Origin: Parasulfuritortus sp.
GTDB lineage: Bacteria; Pseudomonadota; Gammaproteobacteria; Burkholderiales; Thiobacillaceae
NCBI GenBank assembly: GCA_031291185.1
Contig: JARLJM010000110.1
Coordinates: 1 to 41,669 of the forward strand
Direction: 5' to 3'
Length of the DNA stretch: 41,669 nucleotides
Under the pieces are notes generated by a model. That model searched no databases and was not told the origin of the DNA. It saw nothing but the letters and a program-made list of their open reading frames with translations. The stretch's first letter is position 1, and each line of letters begins with the position of its first letter. Shown in pieces: positions 7,589-16,200 of the stretch. A program made the translations under genes and the position numbers.

Positions 7589-9538
7589 ATGGTGACCGAC
7601 AAAAAACCAGCGCGGCAAGGTACCGCCAAGCAACCCAGGCAAACAGCCAAACAGGCTAAGCAGGCCGCTGCACTCGCCCAAGTGGTGAATCCGCAGGATG
7701 CCGCCAATTCCAATGAGGATAGGCGGACCCGCTTGAAGAGCCTCATTCTGCTCGGCAAGGAACGGAGCTACCTGACCTACGCCGAGATCAACGATCATCT
7801 ACCCGATGACATGCTGGACGCCGAGCAGATCGAAGGCATCATCAGCATGATCAACGACATGGGTATCCAGGTCTATGACGAGGCACCCGCTGCCGAAGAC
7901 CTGCTCATGTCCGAGGCGCCCGCGCCGGTGGCTGACGAGGACGCGGTGGAAGAGGCCGAAGCGGCCCTGTCCACCGTTGACGCCGAGTTTGGCCGCACGA
8001 CCGACCCCGTGCGCATGTACATGCGCGAGATGGGTACTGTCGAGTTGCTGACCCGTGAAGGCGAAATCGAGATCGCCAAGCGCATTGAGGAAGGCCTCAA
8101 GCACATGGTGCAGGCCATTTCCGCTTGCCCCTTCTCGATCAACCAGATCCTGGAAATGGCCGCCAAGGTCGAGACCGAGGAAATGCGCATCGACGAACTG
8201 GTCGACGGTCTAGTTGACAGTTCGGGCGAAGACATCGCCATGCAGATGCAGGCAGAAGAAGTTGAGTCTTCGGATGAGGATGACGAGGAGGACGATGACG
8301 GCGGTGCCGCCATCTCCGCTGCCAATCTGGCTCAATTGAGGGTTGATGCGCTGGAACGCTTCGTTGCCATCCGCAAGTGCAACGACAAGATGCGTACGGC
8401 CGTGAACAAGTATGGCCGCAACAGCAAGCAGCACGAGAAACTTCAGGAAGAGCTGAGCGGCCATCTCATGGGTATTCGCTTCTCTGCCCGTCAGGTAGAA
8501 AGCCTGTGTGACGGTGTGCGCAACATGGTCGAATCGGTGCGGGTTCATGAACGCGCCATCATGGATATCGCCGTCAACAAGTGCGGCATGCCACGCCCGC
8601 ATTTCATCAAGACCTTCCCCGGTCATGAAGGTAACGATGAATGGGTGGTCAATGAAATCGCCAGCAGGAAATCCAACAGCGAAATGCTGGAACGCCTGCA
8701 GTACGACATCAACGAGCATCAGGAAAAGCTGCGTGACCTGCAGGACCAATCCGGTTTGCCGGTCAAGGACCTCAAGGACATCAACAAGCAGATGTCCACT
8801 GGCGAAGCCAAGGCCCGCCGCGCCAAGCGCGAGATGATCGAGGCCAACCTGCGCCTGGTGATCTCCATCGCCAAGAAGTACACCAACCGTGGCCTGCAGT
8901 TCCTCGACCTGATCCAGGAAGGCAACATCGGTCTGATGAAGGCGGTGGATAAGTTCGAATACCGGCGCGGCTACAAGTTCTCGACCTATGCAACGTGGTG
9001 GATCCGTCAGGCCATCACCCGCTCGATTGCTGACCAGGCACGCACCATCCGTATCCCGGTGCACATGATCGAGACCATCAACAAGATGAACCGGATCAGC
9101 CGCCAGATACTGCAGGAAACCGGCCAGGAACCCGATCCGGCCACGCTGGCCCTGAAGATGGAAATGCCCGAGGACAAGATCCGCAAGATCATGAAGATTT
9201 CCAAGGAACCCATTTCCATGGAAACCCCGATCGGCGACGACGAGGACTCCCATCTGGGCGACTTCATCGAAGACCAGTCCACCCTGGCCCCAGTCGAGGC
9301 AGCGCTCTACTCAAGCCTGCAGAACGCCACCCAGGACGTGCTGGACTCGCTCACGCCGCGCGAGGCCAAGGTCCTGCGCATGCGTTTCGGTATCGAGATG
9401 AACACCGACCACACGCTGGAGGAAGTCGGCAAGCAATTCGACGTGACCCGCGAACGTATCCGCCAGATCGAAGCCAAGGCGCTGCGCAAGCTGCGTCATC
9501 CTTCGCGCTCCGAGCGGCTGCGCAGTTTCCTCGATTGA
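7589..9538 (+). CDS. rpoD: RNA polymerase housekeeping sigma factor RpoD
   Basis: The 649-residue primary sigma factor. Order: a Lys/Ala-rich N-terminus (to about 35), region 1.1 (about 48-95), region 1.2 ([12 protein letters not shown] near 138-149), the non-conserved insert with a run of Asp/Glu around 215-235, regions 2.1-2.4 ([20 protein letters not shown], then [20 protein letters not shown]), region 3, and region 4 with the [20 protein letters not shown] helix-turn-helix. The ATG at 7589 has GGAG 11 nt upstream and AGG 2 nt upstream; a GTG at 7592 is next. A TAAAAT hexamer about 45 bp upstream has no good -35, so a separate promoter is not shown. A GC-rich hairpin and tRNA sequences follow directly. 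Confidence 0.98.
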   Translation: MVTDKKPARQGTAKQPRQTAKQAKQAAALAQVVNPQDAANSNEDRRTRLKSLILLGKERSYLTYAEINDHLPDDMLDAEQIEGIISMINDMGIQVYDEAPAAEDLLMSEAPAPVADEDAVEEAEAALSTVDAEFGRTTDPVRMYMREMGTVELLTREGEIEIAKRIEEGLKHMVQAISACPFSINQILEMAAKVETEEMRIDELVDGLVDSSGEDIAMQMQAEEVESSDEDDEEDDDGGAAISAANLAQLRVDALERFVAIRKCNDKMRTAVNKYGRNSKQHEKLQEELSGHLMGIRFSARQVESLCDGVRNMVESVRVHERAIMDIAVNKCGMPRPHFIKTFPGHEGNDEWVVNEIASRKSNSEMLERLQYDINEHQEKLRDLQDQSGLPVKDLKDINKQMSTGEAKARRAKREMIEANLRLVISIAKKYTNRGLQFLDLIQEGNIGLMKAVDKFEYRRGYKFSTYATWWIRQAITRSIADQARTIRIPVHMIETINKMNRISRQILQETGQEPDPATLALKMEMPEDKIRKIMKISKEPISMETPIGDDEDSHLGDFIEDQSTLAPVEAALYSSLQNATQDVLDSLTPREAKVLRMRFGIEMNTDHTLEEVGKQFDVTRERIRQIEAKALRKLRHPSRSERLRSFLD

Positions 9539-9546
9539 CCTTTTCA

Positions 9547-9566
9547 CGGGGCGGGCAACCGCCCCG
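9547..9566 (+). terminator. GC-rich stem-loop after rpoD
   Basis: CGGGGCGG, loop GCAA, CCGCCCCG: a perfect 8-bp stem closed by a GNRA-type tetraloop, 8 bp after the rpoD stop and 2 bp before tRNA-like sequence. There is no T-run, so efficient intrinsic termination is doubtful; a processing or mRNA-stabilising role is equally possible. Confidence 0.6.
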
Positions 9567-9568
9567 TC

Positions 9569-9607
9569 GGGCCTGTAGCTCAGTTGGTTAGAGCAGAGGA
9601 CTCATAA
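9569..9607 (+). pseudogene. Truncated 5' half of a CAU tRNA
   Basis: The first 28 nt are identical to the intact tRNA at 9632 (acceptor 5' strand, D arm), and the anticodon loop CTCATAA is also identical. The anticodon stem strand GAGGA differs, however, and is followed by GCGTG, which cannot pair with it. The variable region, T arm, acceptor 3' strand and CCA are missing; 24 unrelated bases then lead into the second copy. It cannot fold as a tRNA. It looks like the relic of a tandem duplication or of damage to an older tRNA gene. Confidence 0.8.
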
Positions 9608-9631
9608 GCGTGCATTTGTAGTAGATTTTTC

Positions 9632-9708
9632 GGGCCTGTAGCTCAGTTGGTTAGAGCAGGGGTCTCATAAACCCTTGGTCGCCGGTTCAAGTCCGGCCGG
9701 GCCCACCA
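9632..9708 (+). tRNA. tRNA with CAU anticodon, probably tRNA-Ile2 (lysidine type)
   Basis: 77 nt including encoded CCA. Acceptor GGGCCTG pairs with CGGGCCC (one U-G), D arm GCTC/GAGC, anticodon stem GGGGT/ACCCT with loop CTCATAA (anticodon at 9666-9668), T arm GCCGG-TTCAAGT-CCGGC. CAU can be elongator Met, initiator Met or Ile2. The pairs at the acceptor top (G1-C72) exclude an initiator. The TTGGTCGC variable/T-arm region resembles tRNA-Ile2, which is also found near rpoD in E. coli (ileX). If so, C34 would be changed to lysidine by TilS. Elongator Met is the alternative. Confidence 0.88.
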
Positions 9709-9716
9709 GTAGCACC

Positions 9717-9743
9717 AAGGCTTCCAGCAATGGGAGCCTTTTT
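9717..9743 (+). terminator. Intrinsic terminator after the tRNA
   Basis: AAGGCTTCC and GGGAGCCTT form a 9-bp stem with one T-G pair around AGCAAT, running into TTTTT. It ends the rpoD-tRNA transcript. Confidence 0.8.
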
Positions 9744-9896
9744 CGTTTCTGGTCCATTGGGCAAAGGCGGGACACGTCGGCAGTGCAAACCTCGATAATT
9801 GTCCATGCGGATTCATGGCTGGTAGTTCTGTTCAACAGAACTAAATTATCTGGAACCGATCCAACCTGGTGTCTCCATCCTTTCGCAAGGAATTAT
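9744..9896. other. Non-coding gap with 17-bp palindrome at 9825-9841
   Basis: No convincing gene lies between the tRNA terminator and 9999. The notable element is GTTCTGTT-C-AACAGAAC at 9825-9841, a perfect 8+8 inverted repeat with a one-base centre, which could be a repressor site. It does not match the spaced E. coli LexA box. A transcript starting in this gap and ending at the 9897-9921 terminator would be a small RNA, but I find no good promoter. Confidence 0.35.
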
Positions 9897-9921
9897 CCCG
9901 GCCACGTGCCGGGATTTTTTT
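9897..9921 (+). terminator. Strong intrinsic terminator in gene-poor gap
   Basis: CCCGGC, loop CACGT, GCCGGG, then A and seven T. It is a textbook Rho-independent terminator, yet no gene ends just before it. It either backs up the tRNA terminator or ends an unseen small RNA. Confidence 0.85.
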
Positions 9922-9999
9922 GTCACTATTTAGCATTCCTTTCGTGGCCATCCAGGAGTAAATTTCAACTGATCCATTAACCTTACTTGTGGAGTGGGT

Positions 10000-10116
10000 A
10001 TGAGGGCACTGTCTGAATCGGAAAAGCACTATCTGGAAGCGTTCACAGTAGGTGCGGTCATCGCTCTGGCCATCATTCTCATATCTGTATGGTTCGGTAA
10101 CATACTTTACCGATAA
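10000..10116 (+). CDS. 38-residue single-pass membrane microprotein (hypothetical)
   Basis: An ORF with a good Shine-Dalgarno (GGAG at 9991-9994, 5 nt before the ATG). The product has a polar, charged start (MRALSESEKHYLEAF), one hydrophobic helix at about residues 17-34 rich in Ile, Val and Ala, and ends in LYR. It has no cysteine and no signal-peptide cleavage site, so it should stay in the inner membrane. It is preceded by a terminator and followed by a stem-loop, which suits an independent small gene. I do not recognise it. Small single-helix proteins often tune larger membrane complexes, but no partner is indicated here. Confidence 0.55.
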   Translation: MRALSESEKHYLEAFTVGAVIALAIILISVWFGNILYR

Positions 10117-10132
10117 TGGCCGGCGGGTAATA

Positions 10133-10197
10133 CCTTCGCCGCTGCGTGGCCTGAATAACCCAGCTAATGAAGCAGTTCCGGCGAAAGGGCTATTTTT
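10133..10197 (+). terminator. Long bulged hairpin followed by a T-rich run
   Basis: CCTTCGCCG at 10133-10141 pairs with CGGCGAAAGG at 10179-10188 (one bulge). Directly inside, CTGC at 10142-10145 pairs with GCAG at 10172-10175, with a TTC bulge. The sequence then runs GGGCTATTTTT to 10197. It could terminate the microprotein transcript or form a structured leader for tatD, 54 bp on. I cannot match it to a known riboswitch. Confidence 0.35.
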
Positions 10198-10251
10198 GAT
10201 CTTCGGGATGTCGCGGATGTAAGCTCTGATGCTTCACCGAGAATCCCGACC

Positions 10252-11055
10252 ATGTCCATCCCTTCTCTAATCGATACGCATTGCCACCTGGATGCCGGCG
10301 AGTTCCTGTCGGACCGGGACACGGTGTATGAGCGCGCCAGGACGGCCGGAGTGGGCGTGCAGGTTATCCCGGCCGTGACGGAGCTCAATTGCGGTGATGT
10401 GGCGGCCTGTTGTCGGCGCTATGCCGGCTGTATGCCGGCTTGGGGCATGCATCCGATGTATGTTCAGGTTCATCGTGAGCAGCATCTGGCCGATCTGAGG
10501 AGGCGGGTCGAGGCCTGGCGGCCAGTAGCCATCGGCGAGATCGGGCTGGATCTGTTCGTCAAGGAGCTGGATTTCACCACCCAGGAATATTTTTATACCG
10601 AGCAACTCAAGATCGCCCGTGACTACGACCTGCCTGTGCTGCTCCATTGTCGCCGTGCGAACGACCAGATACTGAAGCAGTTGCGCCGGATCAAGGTGCG
10701 GGGCGGCATTGCCCATGCCTTCAACGGCAGCCGGCAACAGGCGGACGCGTTCATCCGGCTCGGGTTCAAGCTGGGGTTCGGCGGCGCCTTTACCTGGGAA
10801 CGTGCCACCAATCTGAGAAAGCTGGCCGTGGAACTGCCCCTGGAGGCGATCGTGCTGGAGACGGACAGCCCTGACATTCCTCCTGCCTGGATCGGCAAGG
10901 GCAGGAACGAGCCGGCCGAACTGGCGCATATCGCCGAGGCGCTTGCGGGATTGCGCGGACTGGCTCCGGAAGAGGTCGGGGCAAGAACCACCGAAAACGC
11001 CTGCGCCGTATTGCCTGGCGTATGCTCGCAACCATGGACGACCGAGGCAACCTGA
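10252..11055 (+). CDS. TatD family metal-dependent hydrolase
   Basis: 267 residues with the TatD/YcfH TIM-barrel metal-site motifs in order: DTHCHLD (His10, His12), a GEIGLD segment giving the bridging Glu, LLHCRRA, AHAFNGS, and ETDSPDIPP near the C-terminus. Family members are DNases or unassigned hydrolases; the substrate here is not known. The start at 10252 gives the standard spacing to the first metal motif. Its 3' end overlaps the phosphatidyltransferase gene by 34 bp, so the two are probably co-translated. Confidence 0.9.
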   Translation: MSIPSLIDTHCHLDAGEFLSDRDTVYERARTAGVGVQVIPAVTELNCGDVAACCRRYAGCMPAWGMHPMYVQVHREQHLADLRRRVEAWRPVAIGEIGLDLFVKELDFTTQEYFYTEQLKIARDYDLPVLLHCRRANDQILKQLRRIKVRGGIAHAFNGSRQQADAFIRLGFKLGFGGAFTWERATNLRKLAVELPLEAIVLETDSPDIPPAWIGKGRNEPAELAHIAEALAGLRGLAPEEVGARTTENACAVLPGVCSQPWTTEAT

Positions 11056-11591
11056 CCCTGCCCAATCTGCTGACCGCCACTCGGCTGGCGCTGGTTCCTT
11101 TCGTACTTTTGTGTTTGCTGGAAAACAGGCTGGCCACGGCGTTCTGGTTGTTTGTGGCGGCTGCGTTGACCGACCTACTGGATGGAGCCCTGGCGCGATT
11201 GCTGAATCAACGCAGCGTACTCGGGGCCTGGCTGGATCCGATTGCAGACAAAGCCATGCTGCTGTCCACCCTGATCATGCTGGTCTGGCTGGGCGCCTTG
11301 CCGCTCTGGCTGGCCATTCTGGTTGGCCTGCGCGACATCGTGGTGCTGATGGGCGCGATGGCTTACCGAACCCTGACCGGCGGTCTCGAAGTGGCGCCGA
11401 CCTGGTGGGGCAAGTCGGCTACCGCCGCCGAGTTTGTCATGGTTACCCTGACGTTGGCTGATCTGGCCTATGGCTGGGGGTTTGGCCTGTTGAGCCGTAT
11501 TGTTGCGATGACCGGTCTGCTGGTCTTTATTTCAGGCGCTCACTATGTCTGGACGTGGGCCGGCAAGGCGAGGGGCTGGCATCGCCCCTGA
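11022..11591 (+). CDS. CDP-alcohol phosphatidyltransferase (PgsA-like)
   Basis: A 189-residue inner-membrane protein with the CDP-alcohol phosphotransferase signature DLLDGALARLLNQRSVLG followed by AWLDPIADK, that is D-G-x2-A-R-x8-G-x3-D-x3-D. It would join a CDP-diacylglycerol to an alcohol such as glycerol-3-phosphate. Several hydrophobic helices surround the motif. A start at 11034 (second Met) is equally possible; neither has a clear Shine-Dalgarno. It overlaps tatD. Whether it is the main phosphatidylglycerophosphate synthase or a second paralogue cannot be judged from this window. It converges on the chemoreceptor gene with only 14 bp between stops. Confidence 0.88.
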   Translation: MLATMDDRGNLTLPNLLTATRLALVPFVLLCLLENRLATAFWLFVAAALTDLLDGALARLLNQRSVLGAWLDPIADKAMLLSTLIMLVWLGALPLWLAILVGLRDIVVLMGAMAYRTLTGGLEVAPTWWGKSATAAEFVMVTLTLADLAYGWGFGLLSRIVAMTGLLVFISGAHYVWTWAGKARGWHRP

Positions 11592-11605
11592 CTTGGTCTG
11601 GCCGG

Positions 11606-13225
11606 TTATTGCCTGAACTGCGCCACCTGGCTTGTCAGTTCTTCGGAAATCCTGGCCAACTGTCCGGCGGCATCGTGGACTTGCCGGGTGCTGGAAGCGG
11701 ATTCCTGGGCGACCTGGCCGATGTCCGCCACTTTATGGTTGATGTCGTCGGCGTCGCGACTTTGTGTCCTGGCGTTTTCCGCGACCCGCACGGTCATGTC
11801 GGTGATGCGGTTTACCGCGTCCGAAATGCCGGCCAGCGCGGCTGCCGTGTTTTCCACGAATTCCACGCTTTGCCTGGATTGCGATTCCGCATCATGGATG
11901 GTACCCACGGCTTGCTCAGCGTTGGATTGCAGTTTGCCGATGATGGTTTCGATTTCGCCGGTTGCAGCCTGGGTGCGCTGGGCCAGGTTGCGGACTTCGT
12001 CGGCCACCACGGCGAAGCCGCGTCCAGCCTCGCCGGCCCGGGCGGCCTCGATGGCGGCATTCAGGGCAAGCAGGTTGGTCTGTTCGGCAATTTCGCGGAT
12101 CAGGCCAAGCACCCGGCCGATGTCGCGGCTGTCGTTGTCGAGCTGTCGGATATCGCCGACCGCCTCTTGCAATCGAACCGACATGGTCTTGATCGAGCTG
12201 ACTGCCTCGCCGGCCACGCGGGCACCATCTTTGGCTTTGCTGTTGGCGCCCTGGGCGGCGGAGGCGGCGTTCTGGATGTCGCTGGCGACCTGCTGTACGG
12301 TTTGAGAGAGGCGCTGCTGTACCTGGCTCAAGGCTTCGGTATCCTCGCGTTGCCGGCTCGCGCCGTGTTCACTGGCTGCTGCCGTGGCAACCAGGCCGTG
12401 GGCAAGACCGCCCAGGCGCTCGGTATTTTGACGCACCTGTTGCAGCATCGAGGAAAAACGCTCAAGCATGGCATTGAAGCTGGTCGCCGCACCGCTGATT
12501 TCATCTTCGCCACTGGGCTGAACGCGCAACTGCAAATTCGAGTCCCGCTCGACCTGGAACATGACCGCCGATAGTTTCCGGATGGGAGACGATACGAATC
12601 GGTTCATCAGCCAGATCAACAGCATGAATCCGGCGCTGAACATGCCGACCTGGATCAGGGCGTTGACCAGATCGTTCGAGCCGATGCGGGAGTCGGTCGG
12701 CACCAGATTGTGGGTGATCCGGATTACGCCCAGTACGGTGCCCTCGGGCACGCTGTGGCACTGCAGGCAGTTCACTCCGCGCGTGTTGCTGGTCGCCTTG
12801 AAGGGACGAACGATGGTCATCCTGCGACCCTTGTCGGTCTCGCTGATGGTGATCGATTCCTTGCCGGCCAATGCAGCCTTGTCCAGCGCATCCCGAGCGG
12901 CTTCTGTCGCTTCACCCGGCCCATACTGATTCGTGACGGCGTCGCCACGGATGACGCGGGCTTCCAGTATGTCGTCTCCGGTCAGAAAGCTTTTTTGCAA
13001 GTCATCCCGGCTGGACATGGCGCCGGTGAGCATGAGCTTGTTGAGCCGGTCGAAATAGTTGTCGGCGCTGCTCTTGATCTGGTCGGACAGCAGGTCGTCG
13101 GAAAGCGATCGCTCACTGAAATGGGAAAAGGCATAACTGGAGACCAATTCGACAATGAAGACCATTGCCGCAGCGGCCAATACCTTGGCCGCGACCCGCT
13201 GTTTCAGGGTCTGTAGCATACCCAT
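11606..13225 (-). CDS. Methyl-accepting chemotaxis protein with c-heme sensor domain
   Basis: 539 residues. TM1 about 12-33, extracytoplasmic domain about 34-185, TM2 about 187-207, HAMP about 208-262, then the signalling domain with its hairpin tip ([20 protein letters not shown] at about 378-397). The extracytoplasmic domain contains CLQCH (Cys153, Cys156, His157), a covalent c-heme site, followed by GVIRI. This resembles the DUF3365/Tll0287-like heme sensors found on chemoreceptors of Geobacter and other redox-active bacteria. It should report redox state or a heme ligand to CheA. GGAG lies 6 nt before the ATG. A FliA promoter match lies 34 bp upstream. There is no C-terminal CheR pentapeptide (it ends VAQFRQ). 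Confidence 0.92.
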   Translation of the reverse strand: MGMLQTLKQRVAAKVLAAAAMVFIVELVSSYAFSHFSERSLSDDLLSDQIKSSADNYFDRLNKLMLTGAMSSRDDLQKSFLTGDDILEARVIRGDAVTNQYGPGEATEAARDALDKAALAGKESITISETDKGRRMTIVRPFKATSNTRGVNCLQCHSVPEGTVLGVIRITHNLVPTDSRIGSNDLVNALIQVGMFSAGFMLLIWLMNRFVSSPIRKLSAVMFQVERDSNLQLRVQPSGEDEISGAATSFNAMLERFSSMLQQVRQNTERLGGLAHGLVATAAASEHGASRQREDTEALSQVQQRLSQTVQQVASDIQNAASAAQGANSKAKDGARVAGEAVSSIKTMSVRLQEAVGDIRQLDNDSRDIGRVLGLIREIAEQTNLLALNAAIEAARAGEAGRGFAVVADEVRNLAQRTQAATGEIETIIGKLQSNAEQAVGTIHDAESQSRQSVEFVENTAAALAGISDAVNRITDMTVRVAENARTQSRDADDINHKVADIGQVAQESASSTRQVHDAAGQLARISEELTSQVAQFRQ

Positions 13226-13258
13226 GTCGTCTCCTCGGTGCGGTGTTGCTTCTGTGTG

Positions 13259-13285
13259 TTATCGGCTTGCCGTTCAAAACCTTGA
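13259..13285 (-). promoter_or_regulatory. Sigma-28 (FliA) promoter of the c-heme chemoreceptor
   Basis: On the minus strand TCAAGGTT (13285-13278), 11 bp, GCCGATAA (13266-13259). The -10 is identical to the E. coli FliA consensus and the -35 matches 6 of 8 bases at the consensus spacing. The receptor start is 34 bp downstream. Confidence 0.82.
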
Positions 13286-13299
13286 ATAAACAGGCACAT

Positions 13300-16200
13300 T
13301 CAGGTCCTGGAATGGCTGTTGAGGTCGAGCCAGATTTTTTCCAGCCGTTTGGCCGACACGGGTTCCGGTGTCTTCAATTCCTGCGCGAACAGGGAAACCC
13401 GCAGCTCCTCCAGTCGCCAGCCGAAGTCTTCCATCTCGGGAGACAGGCCGCTGGACTTTTCCTCACGCTGGCAACGGGCTTGCCATTGGCTGACCAGGGG
13501 GGCCATCGAGCGCATGGACTGGCTGTCGCGATCAGGACGGCTGGCCAGTTTCTCCAGGCGGCGTTCCATGGCCTTGAGATAACGCGGCAGGTGGGCGAGG
13601 CGGGCGGGCTCCAGCCGGGCGACAAAGCCGGGATAGACCAGATGCTTCAACTGGTTGTGCATGTCGGTCGTGACGTCCTTCGACGCGAGGGGGCGGGACA
13701 ATTGCTGGGTGAGTCGATGGCCATGCTCCAGACATTCGGCAGCGAGGCGCGCGGTTTCCTTCGCCAGTTCGGCGAGGCGGGGCCGCGTCGCCTGGGCGGT
13801 GCTGTCGAATGTGTTCTGCCGGCGCAGCTCGGCCGGATCGATACCCAGTGCAGCCCGCGCGGCGGAATAGAGTACGTCGGCCAGCAAGGCATTCAGGGTG
13901 AGCGTCTTGTTCAGCAAGGCGTATTGCAAGCCGGCTGGTTTGAGCCGTGTGGTCAGGTCCTTTTCCACCTGTTTCAATAAATCGGGAAAGGCTCGCCAGA
14001 CCAGCCGGCAGACGCCGCGGCGATGGCTTTCGCGTGCGACGACCGGGCTGTCGATCATGCGCAGGCGGACCTGTCCGGCTTCCTCGACCAGGGCCGGAAA
14101 GGCTGCTACCTTGCGACCGCCGCTGGTGACTTCGACCCGTTCCGGCAGGTCGCCGAAGTCCCAGCGGCTGACGTCGTCCCGTTCATTGGGCGCGACGGCC
14201 TGTTGCAGCGAGCGGCTCGCCTCGCCGCCCAGCTGCCTTCTCAGCGCAATCAAGTCGCGGCCTTCGGCCAGGATGCGGTTGTTCTCGTCCAGCACCCGGT
14301 AGTTCATGGTCAGGTGGGGCGCCAGATTGTCGAAGCGCCAGGCGTCGCGCGGGATGGTCTGGCCGGTGGTGCGGGCGAGGAAATCGGCCAGGGCGTCGGT
14401 CAGCGCGGCTTCGCCGGGAGTGAGCGCCTGAGCGGCGGCGCGGGCGAATTCCGGCACCGGCACGAAGGCGCGGCGCACTCCTTGGGGCAAGCCCTTGATC
14501 AGCGCGGTCATCTTCTCTTCGAGCAGGCCGGGCACCAGCCAGTCGCAGCGTGCAGCCGGGACCTGATTGAGGGCGGGCAGGGGCACCAGCAGGGTGACGC
14601 CGTCGTCCTCGGCACCCGGGTCGAAGCGGTAGGCCAGTGCGAAATGCACGCCGCCCAGATCCAGTTCCTTCGGAAAATCGCGCGGATTCGCGCCACGGTC
14701 CTTGAGCAGGTCTTCCCTGCGCAGGTGGAGCAGCTTGGGTGATCCGGCCTCGGCCTCGCGCAGCCATTTCTCGAACGCGGCGCCGTTGTGGATGCCCTCG
14801 GGAATGCGCTCGTCGAACCAGGAGTAGAGGTCCTGCTCGTCGACTTCCAGCCGGACGTCGCGGGCGCGGTGGGCGTGTTCGTCGATGTCCTTGAGAATGC
14901 GCCGGTTCTGGGTGAAGAAGGCGGAGCGGGTGTCGTATTCGCCTTCCACCAGGGCGGAGCGGATGAAGATTTCGCGCGCCCGTACAGGGTCGATCGGGCC
15001 GTAATGCACCTTGCGGCCGTTGACCACCGGCAGGCCATAGAGCGTGGCCCGCATGGCGGCGACGACCTGGGCCGGTTTGCGTGCCCAGTGGGCGTCCGAG
15101 TAGCTGATCTTGAGCAGGTGACGGCCGGCCTGCTCGATCCATTCCGGTTCAATTTTTGCGACGGTGCGGGCGTAGATGCGCCGGGTCTCGACGATCTCGG
15201 CCGCCATCACCCACTTGGGCTTCTTCTTCACGCCCGAGCCGGGGAAGGGCAGGAACTTCATTTCCCGCGCACCAAGGTACTGGCCGTCTTCGGTCAGCAT
15301 GCCGAGGTTGCCGAGCAGGCCGGGCAGCAGGGCCTGGTGCAGGTTGGCGTAGTCGGCCGGCTTGATCTCTTCGGCGACCACGGGCAGGTCGTCGCCGACC
15401 TTCCAGCCCAGTTCCTTGACCTGCGCCGCCAGCTGGCCATGCACCTCGCGCCACTCGCGTGACTTGCGCGGCGAGATGAAGTCGGCTTCCAGCGTCTCGC
15501 GGAATTTGCGCTGCGATTTGCGGTGGGCGTTCTGTTCGTCGATGTATTGCCAGAGCTTGAGGATGGCGACGTAATCGGAGTGCTCGTCGGCAAAGCGGCG
15601 GTGCTTCTGGTCGGCGGCCTCCTGCCGGTCCATGGGCCGGTCGCGCGGGTCCTGGCTGGACAGGAAGGCGGCGATGACCAGCACCTCGTGCAGCACGGCT
15701 TTGTCCCGCGCCGCGATCAGCATGCGGCCGAGGCGCGGGTCGAGCGGCAGGCGGGCGAGCTGCTGGCCGATCTGGGTCAGCCGGCCGTGTTCGTCGAGCG
15801 CGTTGAGTTCCCGCAACTGGGCCTGGCCGTCGCGGATGCGTTTCGGTTCCGGTGTGTCGAGGAAGGGGAAGTCGTCGATCTCGGGCAGCTTGAGCGCTTT
15901 CATCCGGAGGATGACGCCGGCCAGCGAGGAGCGCAGCAGTTCGGGCGTGGTGTAGGCCGGTCGGGACTGGAAATCCTGCTGGTCGTAGAGCCGGATGCAG
16001 ATGCCGTCGGCGACCCGGCCGCAACGGCCGGAGCGCTGGTTGGCCGAGGCCTGGGAAACCTTCTCGACCTTGAGCTGTTCGATTTTGTTGCGGATCGAAT
16101 AGCGCTTCACCCGGGCCTGGCCGGTGTCGACCACATAGCGGATGCCGGGCACGGTGAGCGAGGTTTCGGCCACGTTGGTGGCCAGTACTATGCGGCGGCC

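Noticed and set aside
8210..9253. 347-codon frame antisense to rpoD (and a similar one opposite dnaG at 5768-6811)
   Set aside because: Both lie wholly inside highly conserved genes on the other strand; His/Leu/Val-rich shadow translation.
9825..9841. Palindrome considered as a LexA (SOS) box
   Set aside because: The CTGT and ACAG halves are too close together for the CTGT-N8-ACAG spacing; left as an unassigned inverted repeat.
9675..9980. 101-codon frame starting inside the tRNA
   Set aside because: Starts in the tRNA T-arm region, crosses two intrinsic terminators, no ribosome site.
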